From Myxococcus virescens (GTDB lineage Bacteria; Myxococcota; Myxococcia; Myxococcales; Myxococcaceae), in NCBI RefSeq assembly GCF_900101905.1, contig NZ_FNAJ01000023.1, positions 36,719-100,718 of the forward strand: 64,000 nt of DNA, written 5' to 3'. Position numbers and translations under genes: made by a program. Below are positions 24,792-33,455 of the stretch, one piece after another. A model generated the notes under the pieces. That model was given only the letters and a program-made list of their open reading frames with translations. It did not search any database and was not told where the DNA came from. The first letter of the stretch is position 1. Every line of letters starts with the position of its first letter.

Positions 24792-27365
24792 TCAGGCGCG
24801 ACGCCGCTCCACGGCCATGCCCTCTTCCAGGAGCGCCGCCACGTCCAGCACCAGGACGGTGCGCCGGTTGCCCAGTTCGGTGGCGCCGGAGATGCCCCGG
24901 ACGGACTGGAGCCTGCCCCCCAGGGGCTTGGTGACGATGTCCTGCTGACCGTGCAATTCGTCCACGGCGATGCCCAGGCGCTCCTGGGCCAGGCCCACCA
25001 CCACGACGAAGTGGCGACTCACCGGGCGCTCCGGCAAGGCGAACATGCGAGCCAGCCGCACGAAGGGCAACGTCTGTCCGCGCAGGTCCAGGACCTCGCG
25101 CCGCTCCACGGTGCGGATTTCCTTGGGCTGGACGGAGATGATTTCCAGCACGCTGTTGAGCGGCACCGCGTAGGTGCGGCCACTGACGCCCACCAGCAGC
25201 GCGCGAATGATGGCCAGTGTGACGGGGAGCGTGAGGTGGAAGGCGGTGCCCTTTCCGCGCTCGCTCCACACGTCGATGATGCCCGACAGGTTGCCCAGGT
25301 TGTTCTTCACCACGTCCAGGCCGACGCCCCGGCCGGAGAGCTCGGACACGCTGCGGGCGGTGGAGAAGCCGGGCTGGAAGATGAGGTTGAGCAGCTCCCT
25401 CCGGCTCATCTCCTGGGCCTGCGCGAAGGTGATGAGGCCGCGCGTGATGGCCACCTCGCGCACGCGCACCTCGTCGATACCAGAGCCGTCGTCACTCACC
25501 TCGATGACGACGTGGTTGCCCTTCTGCTCGGCGCGCAGGCCCACCACCGCGCGCCGGGGCTTGCCCGCGGCCAGACGGGCGTCGGGGGATTCGACGCCGT
25601 GGTCGATGGCGTTGCGGATGAGGTGCATCAGCGGGTCGCTGAGTTCCTCGACGATGAGCTTGTCCAGCTCCACCTCGCCGCCGCTGATGGCGAGCTCGAT
25701 TTCCTTGCCCGCCTCGCGGGTGATGCGTCGCACCAACCGCGCCAGCTTGTCGAACACCTGGCCCACGGGGACCATCCGCGCTTCCAGGAGGCCTTCCTGG
25801 AGGGCTTCCAGCTTGCGCTCCAGGCCTCGCGTTTCGCGCGCCAGCTCCTGGCCGAACAGCTTGGAGAGCGCCACCGCGCCGTCCTGCCTCGCGGACTCCG
25901 CGAGCCGCTGGAGGTTGGCCTTGATGAGCAGCAGCTCGCCCACCATGTTGATGAGGCCATCCAGGCGCCCGATGTCCACCCGCACGGTCTGCGTCAGGGA
26001 GCGCAGCGACGTGTCCGCCGTCAGCGCCGCTGGGGTGCTCACGGGGGCGCCGGCCGGTGCCGCTGGGGCCACCGAGAGCCCCTTGGGTGATGCCTTGGCG
26101 GCGCCCTGGAGGTAGGCGACGACGGGCACACTGGAGGGGCCGGGCGCGGCAGTCGGTGAAGACGAGCCGCCGGCATTGGCAGGCACGTCGGCGTCCGACG
26201 TGGGCCATTCCAGGGGCCCAGGCTCCGTGTCTTCCGGTACGTGCGGAAGGAGCGGCTGCTGCGCCTCGGGAGGCATCGCGGCGGGCGTCGCGCGCCCCCC
26301 CTTCTTCTTGCCGCCGCCCTTGGGCGACGCCGAATGCCCCGCCGCGGGCAAAGCCTTGGCGTCCGTGGACGTCCCCCGGGAGCCGCGCGAGGGCGTTGCG
26401 CCCTTCCGCGACGCCTCTGGGGCCGCATCCGTCACGCGGATGGGCACATCAGGAGCCGCGACGCCCCCTGCCGCTGCGTCCTGAGCAGCGCCTGCGTCCC
26501 CATCCTGCGTCGCCGCGTCTCCAGGCCGCGTCTCCGACTTCGCGCCCCCGGACGCGCGAATCGTCGCGGCGGGTTGCGCGGCCTGAAGCAGCGCGCTCGT
26601 CGCAGCCGCCGCGGCCGGGCGCACCGTCAGCGCGGACAGCTCCGCGGGCGTCCCCTTCAGGCCCGTCTCCAGGGACACACGGTCGACCTGCGCACCGAAA
26701 ATCAGGTCGAACGCGATGCCATGCGCGCCACCCGGCTGCGCGGACGGCAACGTGCTGATGACCTCGCCCAGCGGCTTGAGCCTCGCGTTGAGCTCCGCCA
26801 GTCCCTTGTCGAAGTCGGACAAATCAAAGGCGGCCCGCACGCGCCACAGCGACACACCCCGCCGCACGTTCTCCCGCAGCCGGTGTTCCTCGTACTCCGT
26901 GAAGACGGAGCGGACCTGCGCCTCCAGTTCCAAGCGGTCCAGCGGGTCGTCCGCAGCCACCTCCGCCGGAGCGCCCATCGACGCCATCCGCGCGGCCATC
27001 GCATCCACGCGGGCGGACAGGCTTTCGCTCTCCGCGCCGCGAGCGGCCTCGCCCAGCAGCGCCTGGAACGCATCCAGCGCTTCAATCAGCGCATCGAGGA
27101 CCGCGCCGTCCAGCAGCAGCTTCCCCAGCCGAAGCCTGTCGAGCAGGTCCTCCGTCCCATGCGCCAACCGGGAGATGCGCTCCTGGCCGAACAGCCCCGA
27201 CAACCCCTTGAGCGAATGCGCCGCGCGGAAGATGCCGTTGACCAGGTCCGGGTCCGCCTCGTAGCCCCGGCGCTCGTCGAGCACGAGCAGGTCCCTGGCC
27301 AGGGCGTCGAGAATCTCCGTCGCCTCGGCCACGAACTCGGCCAGCGCCTTGCTTACCGGACTCAC
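24792..27365 (-). CDS. cheA: Chemotaxis histidine kinase CheA
   Basis: 857 residues. The HPt domain (1-125) has phosphorylatable His50 in AAHSLKGL. A second, degenerate soluble region (about 160-260) stands where the CheY-binding P2 domain is usual. A long Pro/Ala/Lys-rich linker runs to about 455. Then come the dimerisation domain (VDIGRLDGLINMVGELLLI), the kinase domain with N box HLIRNAIDHG, and glycine boxes DDGSGID and GRGVGLDVVK. The C-terminal CheW-like domain (about 715-857) shows RALLVGVSGRTYAVPL. It phosphorylates the CheY and CheB proteins of the cluster. Its start overlaps the upstream cheY stop by ATGA. Confidence 0.96.
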   Translation of the reverse strand: MSPVSKALAEFVAEATEILDALARDLLVLDERRGYEADPDLVNGIFRAAHSLKGLSGLFGQERISRLAHGTEDLLDRLRLGKLLLDGAVLDALIEALDAFQALLGEAARGAESESLSARVDAMAARMASMGAPAEVAADDPLDRLELEAQVRSVFTEYEEHRLRENVRRGVSLWRVRAAFDLSDFDKGLAELNARLKPLGEVISTLPSAQPGGAHGIAFDLIFGAQVDRVSLETGLKGTPAELSALTVRPAAAAATSALLQAAQPAATIRASGGAKSETRPGDAATQDGDAGAAQDAAAGGVAAPDVPIRVTDAAPEASRKGATPSRGSRGTSTDAKALPAAGHSASPKGGGKKKGGRATPAAMPPEAQQPLLPHVPEDTEPGPLEWPTSDADVPANAGGSSSPTAAPGPSSVPVVAYLQGAAKASPKGLSVAPAAPAGAPVSTPAALTADTSLRSLTQTVRVDIGRLDGLINMVGELLLIKANLQRLAESARQDGAVALSKLFGQELARETRGLERKLEALQEGLLEARMVPVGQVFDKLARLVRRITREAGKEIELAISGGEVELDKLIVEELSDPLMHLIRNAIDHGVESPDARLAAGKPRRAVVGLRAEQKGNHVVIEVSDDGSGIDEVRVREVAITRGLITFAQAQEMSRRELLNLIFQPGFSTARSVSELSGRGVGLDVVKNNLGNLSGIIDVWSERGKGTAFHLTLPVTLAIIRALLVGVSGRTYAVPLNSVLEIISVQPKEIRTVERREVLDLRGQTLPFVRLARMFALPERPVSRHFVVVVGLAQERLGIAVDELHGQQDIVTKPLGGRLQSVRGISGATELGNRRTVLVLDVAALLEEGMAVERRRA

Positions 27366-27736
27366 GGCAGCTTCAGGTAGCGCCGCAGGAGCGCTTCGAG
27401 GCTCCCGGGGAGGAAGGGCTTGACCAGATACTCCGCGGCGCCCAGCGCGAGCCCGCGCTCGCGGTCCTGATCGCGCCCCTCCGTGGTGATGATGAAGAGC
27501 GGCACTTCGCGGTAGTTGGGGTTCTTCTTGACGAAGTTGATGAGCTCCAGCCCGTTGATGTCAGGCATGTTGATGTCGGTGATGATGAGCTCGAAGCGGT
27601 GACGCGGCAGCAGCTTCAGGGCCTCGAAGCCGCTCGAGGTCACCACCACCTCGACGCCCTCCACGGCCTCGACCATCGCGGCGATGTACTCGCGCGATGC
27701 TTTCGAGTCCTCGACAATCAACACCTTGACACGCAT
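27362..27736 (-). CDS. CheY-like single-domain response regulator (proximal)
   Basis: 124 residues from ATG 27736. It is a receiver only: acidic residues ED at 9-10, phosphoacceptor Asp54 in ITDINMP, conserved Thr in IITTEG and Lys in LVKPF. It is the first gene of the chemosensory operon and overlaps cheA by ATGA. Its sequence is close to the distal CheY (both keep DINMP, TTEG and LVKP), so the two probably come from duplication and flank the operon. A much longer upstream reading frame has no receiver features. Confidence 0.9.
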   Translation of the reverse strand: MRVKVLIVEDSKASREYIAAMVEAVEGVEVVVTSSGFEALKLLPRHRFELIITDINMPDINGLELINFVKKNPNYREVPLFIITTEGRDQDRERGLALGAAEYLVKPFLPGSLEALLRRYLKLP

Positions 27737-27791
27737 GTGCGCTCGCCCCGGGCGAGACATGCTAGCAGAAGGCCCGCCCGCCCGCCGAGCG

Positions 27792-28283
27792 TCAGCCCTT
27801 GCGTGCAGGCAGCGACTTGACGAGTCCCTTGTCCGCCAGGACGGCCACCCGTTCGCCCTTGAACGCGGGCAGGAAGCCCTTCTGGAAAGCCGCGGCCCGC
27901 GCGGCGTCCTCCACCTGGCCACCGGCGGGCACTTCCAGCGCCACGGACTCCACCCGGGCCTTGGACAGCACCCGTCCCGCTTCAGCCATCGCGTCGTTCA
28001 ACGTGCCCGCGTCCAGTCGCTGACGCGCGCCCAGCCCCACGACGAAGATACGGGGCACCGCCAGCTTCCCGTCCGAGGGCAGCAGCAGCCAGTCATCCTT
28101 CGCGCCCGTGAAGAAGCCGGCCTTGAGCACCCGCGAGAGCGAGCCACACAGCCGCCAGTCCACGAAGCCCGCGGAGGACGGCAGGGGCCGGTCATCCTCG
28201 GCGATGAAGAGGCAGAGCGCGTCCACCCCGCCGAGCGTGTCCAGGCCCTCCAATCCGATGTCGTGCGTCGTCGTCTGGCTCAC
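27792..28283 (-). CDS. Stand-alone M17 leucyl-aminopeptidase N-terminal-domain protein
   Basis: 163 residues resembling the macro-like N-terminal domain of M17 leucyl aminopeptidases: DALCLFIAEDDRPLP, FTGAKDDWLLLPSDGKLAVPRIFVVGLG, and ALEVPAGG followed by AAAFQKGFL. The protein ends at position 27792 with PARKG. The catalytic M17 domain with its metal-binding Asp/Glu/Lys and NTDAEGRL motif is absent here and in any frame of the following 55 bases. It is therefore either a regulatory or binding fragment or a non-enzymatic paralogue. It lies 30 bases after nusB and 55 bases before cheY. Confidence 0.72.
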   Translation of the reverse strand: MSQTTTHDIGLEGLDTLGGVDALCLFIAEDDRPLPSSAGFVDWRLCGSLSRVLKAGFFTGAKDDWLLLPSDGKLAVPRIFVVGLGARQRLDAGTLNDAMAEAGRVLSKARVESVALEVPAGGQVEDAARAAAFQKGFLPAFKGERVAVLADKGLVKSLPARKG

Positions 28284-28313
28284 GGCGCGTCCCTCGCGGC
28301 TGGCGTCAGCGGC

Positions 28314-28736
28314 TCACGGCTTGTTCAAGGCGACCGCGACGCGGTCCAGGAGCCCGTTGACGAACGCGCTCGATTCTTCATTGCCGAAGTTCTTGCCCAG
28401 CTCCACCGCCTCGTTGATGGACACCTTGCGGGGGATGTCCGGGCGGTACTTCAGCTCGAAGATGCCCAGTCGCAGCACGTTCCGGTCGATGCGCGACATG
28501 CGGTCCAGGCGCCAGTTGTGGCTGTGGCGCTCAATGAGCTGGTCGATTTCGTCCCGATGGGACTGCACACCTTCCACCAGCTCCCGGGCGAACTTCACCG
28601 CGTCCGGGTCCCGCTTGTTGCTCTCCTCGGCGGCCGACCAGGCCGACTCCAGCGCCTCCGCCGTCGTCGCGGTGGCCATCTCCAACTGGTAGAGCGCCTG
28701 CAGCGCACGCTCACGTCCCGTTCTTCGCGCGCCCAT
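28314..28736 (-). CDS. nusB: Transcription antitermination factor NusB
   Basis: 140 residues, the usual size. The all-helical NusB fold shows GRERALQALYQLEM at the N-terminus, LIERHSHNWRLDRMSRIDRNVLRLGIFEL in pieces, and INEAVELGKNFG with FVNGLLDRV at the end. NusB with S10 (NusE) binds boxA of rRNA leaders in antitermination. It starts 3 bases after the ribH stop, the common ribH-nusB order. Confidence 0.96.
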   Translation of the reverse strand: MGARRTGRERALQALYQLEMATATTAEALESAWSAAEESNKRDPDAVKFARELVEGVQSHRDEIDQLIERHSHNWRLDRMSRIDRNVLRLGIFELKYRPDIPRKVSINEAVELGKNFGNEESSAFVNGLLDRVAVALNKP

Positions 28737-28739
28737 GAC

Positions 28740-29243
28740 CTACGCCTTCCTTCCGTCCGTCGCCGACATCTTCGCGTACAGATTGACCATCTCGATGCAG
28801 GCCAGTGTGGCCTCCGCTCCCTTGTTCCCCGCCTTCACGCCCGCCCGGTCGATGGCCTGTTCCACCGTGTCCGTCGTCAGCACGCCAAAAGTCACCGTCG
28901 TGGCCGGGGTGGCCGCCGCGGCCTCGAAGGCCACCGCGCCAATGCCCTTGGCGCACTCGCCGGCCACGTAGTCGAAGTGCGGCGTCCCGCCTCGGATGAC
29001 GGCGCCCAGGGTGATGACGCCCACGTACTGCCGCGTCTCGGTCACGCGCCGGACCAGACCGGGCAGCTCATAGGTTCCGGGGCAGCGGTACACGTCGATG
29101 TCCGCGTCGGCCACGCCGTGGCGCACCAGCGTGTCCACGGCGCCCTTGGCCAGCTCCTCGGTGATGAAGCCGTTGAAGCGGGCCACGCAGATGGCGAAGC
29201 GGCCCTTGGGGGGTAGAAAGTCACCGTCGAAGTAGCGAGGCAT
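28740..29243 (-). CDS. ribH: 6,7-dimethyl-8-ribityllumazine synthase
   Basis: 167 residues from ATG 29243 (MPRYFDGDFL). Lumazine synthase motifs are FNGFITEELAKGA, PGTYELP, GAVIRGGTPHFDYVAGE with the catalytic His89, and FGVLTTDT plus GNKGAEA near the end. It condenses the RibA-derived butanone phosphate with the ribitylaminouracil to give lumazine, the step before riboflavin synthase. A frame extension to 29297 is Arg-rich and not conserved. It lies 40 bases after ribE and next to nusB. Confidence 0.96.
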   Translation of the reverse strand: MPRYFDGDFLPPKGRFAICVARFNGFITEELAKGAVDTLVRHGVADADIDVYRCPGTYELPGLVRRVTETRQYVGVITLGAVIRGGTPHFDYVAGECAKGIGAVAFEAAAATPATTVTFGVLTTDTVEQAIDRAGVKAGNKGAEATLACIEMVNLYAKMSATDGRKA

Positions 29244-29283
29244 GCCGCGCTTCCTACACCACCCCGGGGCCCGGCGTCGCCTG

Positions 29284-29946
29284 CTACGGCGTGCCAAACC
29301 CCGCAGCCGCGATGGCCGCCGCCGTCAGCCCGCCACCTCCCCCGGGAGCCCCCTGGCCCCGCTGGAGCGCGAACAGCCGCGCCACGTACTTCCCTATCTG
29401 GTCCGCCTCCAGGTTCACCTTCGACCCCACGCCCCGCGCCTTCAAGGTGGTGCGCTCCTGCGTCTCCGGGATGAGCTGCACCCGGAACCGGTCCGCCTCC
29501 ACCGTGTTGACGGTGAGGCTGATGCCGTCGATGGCCACCGAGCCCTTCTCGATGAAGTACGGCGCCAGCTCCTCCGGCAGCCGGAACCCCATCACCCAGG
29601 AGCCTCCCTCCGGGTACGTCTCCAGCACCTCACTGACGGCGTCCACGTGGCCAGAGACCAGGTGCCCGCCCAGCCGGTCCCCCAGCGCCAGGGCCCGCTC
29701 CAGGTTCACCTGGTCTCCGGGCTTCACGGAGCCGAGCGTCGTCCGGCGCAGCGTCTCCGGCGCGGCCTGCACGCGGAAGCTGTCGCCGGTGCGCTCCACC
29801 ACCGTGAGGCAGGCGCCGTTGACGGCAATCGACTCGCCCAGCTCGAAGGCCGCCGCGCCCAGCGCGGTGTGAATCCACAGGTCGGTCATCCCGCCGGGAA
29901 TGACGCGCTCCACCCTGCCAAGGTCCTGAATGAGGCCGGTAAACAT
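29284..29946 (-). CDS. ribE: Riboflavin synthase alpha subunit
   Basis: 220 residues. Two tandem lumazine-binding barrels are visible: the first begins MFTGLIQDLGRV, with SIAVNGACLTVV, and the second has GHLVSGHVDAV and VAIDGISLTVN. The trimeric enzyme dismutates two lumazines to riboflavin. A Gly/Ala-rich tail of about 25 residues after the second barrel is extra. It sits between ribD (51-base gap) and ribH. No ribB/A gene is in this window, so the butanone-phosphate branch is elsewhere. Confidence 0.96.
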   Translation of the reverse strand: MFTGLIQDLGRVERVIPGGMTDLWIHTALGAAAFELGESIAVNGACLTVVERTGDSFRVQAAPETLRRTTLGSVKPGDQVNLERALALGDRLGGHLVSGHVDAVSEVLETYPEGGSWVMGFRLPEELAPYFIEKGSVAIDGISLTVNTVEADRFRVQLIPETQERTTLKARGVGSKVNLEADQIGKYVARLFALQRGQGAPGGGGGLTAAAIAAAGFGTP

Positions 29947-29997
29947 GGGGCCGCTTATAACGGACCGGCCCCGCCTGCGCCCACGGCCGCTCGTGTC

Positions 29998-31161
29998 CTA
30001 CAACAGCGCCTGGAGCAGGATGTCGTCGCCGTGGCGTTCAAAGGCGAGGTCCTTCACCGCCAGGGCCTGGGCCATCTCCTTCACGCCCAGGTCGCCGGCC
30101 CACGACAGGCCCGGGCTGCCAATCAGCTTGGGCGCCAGGAACAGCGCCAGCGAATCCGCGAGGCGCCCACGCAGGAAGGAGCCGTACATCTCCGCGCCGC
30201 CCTCCACCATGACGTGGTTGTGGCCGCCCTTCGCCAGCCGCCGCAGCAGGGCCTTGAGGTCCACCTGCCCTGCCTTCTCGCGGAGCTGCCAGACGTCGAC
30301 GCCCTGGGCCAGGAAGCGCCGCGCCTTGCGGCCCTCCGGGTCCTCCAGCGTGGCCACCACGGTGCGCGCGGGGCTGCGCTGCGTGAAGAGGGTGTAGCCC
30401 GGGGAAAGGCGCAGGTGGCTGTCCACCACCACGCGCAGCGGGTCCTTCCCACCGCCTCCAGGCAGCCGCGTGGTCAGCTTCGGGTCGTCCTTCCGGACGG
30501 TGTTGGCCCCCACCAGGATGACGTCCACCGAGTCCCGCAGCCGGTGGACCCAGGCGCGCGCCGGCGCCCCCGTCACCCAGCGCGAGTCACCGGTCGCGGT
30601 GGCCAGCTTCCCGTCCAGCGTCACCGCCGCCTTGAGCGTCACCCAGGGCAGGCCCGTGCGGATCATCTTGAAGAAGGGCCGGTTGAGGCGGTCCGCATCC
30701 TCCGCGAGCACGCCCGTGAGGACCTTGAGCCCGGCGCGCCGCATCCGCGCCACGCCCTTGCCACTCACCTTCGGGTTGGGGTCCGCCGACGCGCAGATGA
30801 CGCGCCGGACGCCCGCCTCGATGATGGCCATGCTGCACGGCGGGGTACGCCCGTAGTGGTCGCACGGCTCCAGCGTGGTGTAGAGGTCCGCGCCCTTGGC
30901 GCGCGCACCGGCCGCCTCCAGCGCGACGACCTCCGCGTGCGCGCTGCCCGCCTTCTTGTGGTAGCCGCGGGCGATGATGCGCCCGCCCTTCACCAGCACC
31001 GCGCCCACGACGGGGTTGGGGCTGGTGCGGCCCAGGCCCTTGGCGGCTTCCTCCAGCGCGATGCGCATGAAGAACTCAGCCACCGCCCGGTCGAAGTCCG
31101 CTGCTCGCTTCGCCCGGGGCGCCCGTGTCGCTTCCAACCTTGCCCGTGTCAACAGCCGCAT
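29998..31161 (-). CDS. ribD: Bifunctional riboflavin deaminase/reductase RibD
   Basis: 387 residues. The deaminase domain (about 25-165) has zinc ligands in SAHAEVVAL and EPCDHYGRTPPC. The reductase domain (about 170-387) begins VTLKAAVTLDGKLATATGDS and includes VGANTVRKDDPKLTTR and MVEGGAEMYGSFL. It catalyses deamination and then side-chain reduction of the pyrimidine intermediate. The first 23 residues are basic and poorly conserved, so a later start is possible. It begins 9 bases after nrdR, another frequent neighbour of rib genes. Confidence 0.95.
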   Translation of the reverse strand: MRLLTRARLEATRAPRAKRAADFDRAVAEFFMRIALEEAAKGLGRTSPNPVVGAVLVKGGRIIARGYHKKAGSAHAEVVALEAAGARAKGADLYTTLEPCDHYGRTPPCSMAIIEAGVRRVICASADPNPKVSGKGVARMRRAGLKVLTGVLAEDADRLNRPFFKMIRTGLPWVTLKAAVTLDGKLATATGDSRWVTGAPARAWVHRLRDSVDVILVGANTVRKDDPKLTTRLPGGGGKDPLRVVVDSHLRLSPGYTLFTQRSPARTVVATLEDPEGRKARRFLAQGVDVWQLREKAGQVDLKALLRRLAKGGHNHVMVEGGAEMYGSFLRGRLADSLALFLAPKLIGSPGLSWAGDLGVKEMAQALAVKDLAFERHGDDILLQALL

Positions 31162-31170
31162 GTGCTTTCT

Positions 31171-31677
31171 CTAACCGCCCTTGTCCACCGGTGCCGAGGG
31201 AGGCGACTGGCGCTGCTCGCGCGCCTCCGCCTCGCGCAGGGCCTTCAGCTCGTCCATGAACTCCGCGATGTCGCGGAAGCTGCGGTACACGGACGCGAAG
31301 CGGACATAGGCCACCTCGTCCAGCTGCCGCAGCCGGCGCATGATCTCCTCGCCGATGACGGACGAGGGCACTTCCTTCTCGCCCATGCCCTGCAGCTGCC
31401 GCTCGATGGCGACCACCGTCTCCTCGAGCTGATCCGCCGACACGGGCCGCTTCTCACACGCCTTCTTCAGCCCGTTGACGATCTTCTCCCGGTCGAACGC
31501 CTCGCGCCGCCCGTCCTTCTTCACGATGAGCGGGTAGAGCTCCTCCACCCGCTCATACGTGGTGAAGCGGCGCTTGCAGGTCAGGCACTCGCGGCGCCGC
31601 CGGATGACGGAGCCCTCGTGTGACTCACGGGAGTCGATGACCTTGTTCTCGGCGTCCTGACAGAAGGGGCAGCGCAT
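31171..31677 (-). CDS. nrdR: Transcriptional repressor NrdR
   Basis: 168 residues. The N-terminal zinc ribbon has Cys3, Cys6, Cys31 and Cys34 with the basic stretch SVIRRRRE. An ATP-cone domain at about 49-139 senses ATP/dATP. NrdR represses ribonucleotide reductase genes by binding NrdR boxes. The last 20 residues are polar and unconserved. It lies 21 bases after glyA and 9 bases before ribD; the nrdR-rib order is common in proteobacteria. Confidence 0.96.
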   Translation of the reverse strand: MRCPFCQDAENKVIDSRESHEGSVIRRRRECLTCKRRFTTYERVEELYPLIVKKDGRREAFDREKIVNGLKKACEKRPVSADQLEETVVAIERQLQGMGEKEVPSSVIGEEIMRRLRQLDEVAYVRFASVYRSFRDIAEFMDELKALREAEAREQRQSPPSAPVDKGG

Positions 31678-31698
31678 GGAAGGGTACAGCCCGCGAAT

Positions 31699-32955
31699 CT
31701 ACTTCAACCGCGAGGCGTAGAGCGGGAACCCCTGCGAAAGCTCCTTCACCTGCCCCTTGATGCGGGCCAGCGCGGCGTCGTCCTGCGCGGCGTCCAACGC
31801 CTCGCCGATGAGCCGCCCCACCACCGCCATCTCCGCCTCGCGCATGCCGCGCGTGGTGATGGCCGGCGTGCCCACCCGGATGCCGGACGTGGTCATCGGC
31901 TTCTCCGGGTCGAACGGAATCATGTTCTTGTTCACGGTGATGCCGGCCTTGTCCAGCACCGCTTCGGCCACCTTGCCCGTGAGCTTCTTGGGGCGCAGGT
32001 CCACCAGCATCAGGTGGTTGTCCGTGCCACCGGACGTCAGCCGCAGGCCCGCGCGCTGGAGCGCCTCCGCCAGCGCCTTCGCGTTGGCGACAAGCTGCCG
32101 CTGGTACGCCTTGAACTCCGGCGACAGCGCCTCCTTGAAGGCCACCGCCTTGCCGGCGATGACGTGCATCAGCGGGCCGCCCTGGATGCCGGGGAAGATC
32201 TGGCTGTTGATGGCCTTGGCGTAGGGCTCGCGGCTCAGCACCAGGCCACCACGCGGACCGCGCAGCGTCTTGTGCGTGGTGCTGGTGACGATGTCCGCCA
32301 CCGGCACCGGCGAGGGGTGCACGCCCGCGGCCACCAGGCCGGCGATGTGCGCCATGTCCACCAGCATCGCCGCGCCCACCGCGTCGGCGATCTCACGGAA
32401 CTTCGCGAAGTCCAGCGTGCGCGGGTACGCACTGGCGCCCACGACGATGACCTTCGGCTTGTGCTCCTTGGCCAGTGACTCCACCTGCGCGAAGTCGATG
32501 GTCTCCGTGTCACGCGTCAGGCCGTAGTGGACGACCTTGTAGAGCTTGCCGGAGAAGTTGAACGTGGCGCCGTGGGTGAGGTGGCCGCCGGAGTTGAGGT
32601 CCAGCGACAGCATGGTGTCGCCCGGCTTCATCAGCGCCATGAAGGCGCCCATGTTGGCCTGGCTGCCGGAGTGCGCCTGCACGTTGACCGCGTCCGCGCC
32701 GAACAGGTCCTTGGCGCGGGCGATGGCCAGGTTCTCCGCCACGTCCACCACCTCGCAGCCGCCGTAGTAGCGCTTGCCGGGGTAGCCTTCCGCGTACTTG
32801 TTGGTGAGCACCGAGCCCACCGCCTCCATCACCGCCGGAGAGACGAAGTTCTCCGAAGCGATGAGCTCCAGCCCTTCCTCCTGGCGCTGGGTCTCCTCGC
32901 GGAGGACGCGGGCAATCTCCGGGTCCACTTCGGCCAGCGTACGGATGTTCTCCAT
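31699..32955 (-). CDS. glyA: Serine hydroxymethyltransferase
   Basis: 418 residues, full length. Conserved SHMT landmarks are LIASENFVSPAVMEAVGS, NKYAEGYPGKRYYGG, NVQAHSGSQAN, VDMAHIAGLVAAG and the PLP-lysine motif TTHKTLRGPRGG. It is a cytoplasmic PLP enzyme converting serine plus tetrahydrofolate to glycine and methylene-THF, feeding purine, thymidylate and methionine synthesis. It lies between rpiB (36 bases) and nrdR (21 bases) on the same strand. Confidence 0.97.
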   Translation of the reverse strand: MENIRTLAEVDPEIARVLREETQRQEEGLELIASENFVSPAVMEAVGSVLTNKYAEGYPGKRYYGGCEVVDVAENLAIARAKDLFGADAVNVQAHSGSQANMGAFMALMKPGDTMLSLDLNSGGHLTHGATFNFSGKLYKVVHYGLTRDTETIDFAQVESLAKEHKPKVIVVGASAYPRTLDFAKFREIADAVGAAMLVDMAHIAGLVAAGVHPSPVPVADIVTSTTHKTLRGPRGGLVLSREPYAKAINSQIFPGIQGGPLMHVIAGKAVAFKEALSPEFKAYQRQLVANAKALAEALQRAGLRLTSGGTDNHLMLVDLRPKKLTGKVAEAVLDKAGITVNKNMIPFDPEKPMTTSGIRVGTPAITTRGMREAEMAVVGRLIGEALDAAQDDAALARIKGQVKELSQGFPLYASRLK

Positions 32956-32991
32956 GGCGGACTCCCTCGAACGACGGGTACGGCGGGGCCG

Positions 32992-33435
32992 TTAGCCCTG
33001 GGACTCGGCCTCGCGAATCATCTGGACGCGCCGCTCGTGGCGGCCGCCTTCGAAAGCAGTGCTGAGGAACGCCTCCAGGATGGCGCGGCCCACGCCGGCC
33101 CCCACCACGCGCTGGCCCAGGCACAGCACGTTGGCGTCATTGTGGGCCCGGGCCATCCGGGCCTCGAACTCCGTGGTGCACAGGGCCGCCCGGATGCCCT
33201 TGTGCTTGTTGGCGACGATGCTCATGCCAATGCCGGTGCCACACACCAGCACGCCCAGCGTGGCCTCCCCGGACGCCACGGCGCGGGACACCCGCGCGGC
33301 GAAGTCCGGATAGTCCACCGAGTCCCGCGTGACGGGACCCACGTCTTCGTGGGCCACGCCCCGCGCGGTGAGCGCGGCCACCAGTTCCTGCCGGAGCTCC
33401 AGGCCCGCGTGGTCTGAAGCGAGGATGACTTTCAC
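32992..33435 (-). CDS. rpiB: Ribose-5-phosphate isomerase B
   Basis: 147 residues, the usual RpiB size. Motifs are ASDHAGLELRQELV at the start, VDYPDFAARV, VCGTGIGMSIVANKHKGIRAAL with the active-site Cys, and ARAHNDANVLCLG. It interconverts ribose 5-phosphate and ribulose 5-phosphate in the pentose-phosphate pathway. The rpiB-glyA adjacency is common in bacteria. It starts 20 bases downstream of fabF. Confidence 0.96.
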   Translation of the reverse strand: MKVILASDHAGLELRQELVAALTARGVAHEDVGPVTRDSVDYPDFAARVSRAVASGEATLGVLVCGTGIGMSIVANKHKGIRAALCTTEFEARMARAHNDANVLCLGQRVVGAGVGRAILEAFLSTAFEGGRHERRVQMIREAESQG

Positions 33436-33455
33436 GCGGGTTTCTCCTGGGACGG

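Noticed and set aside
28284..31698. FMN riboswitch before the rib genes
   Set aside because: All gaps in the ribH-ribE-ribD-nrdR block are at most 51 bases, too short for the FMN aptamer, and no matching conserved elements are present.
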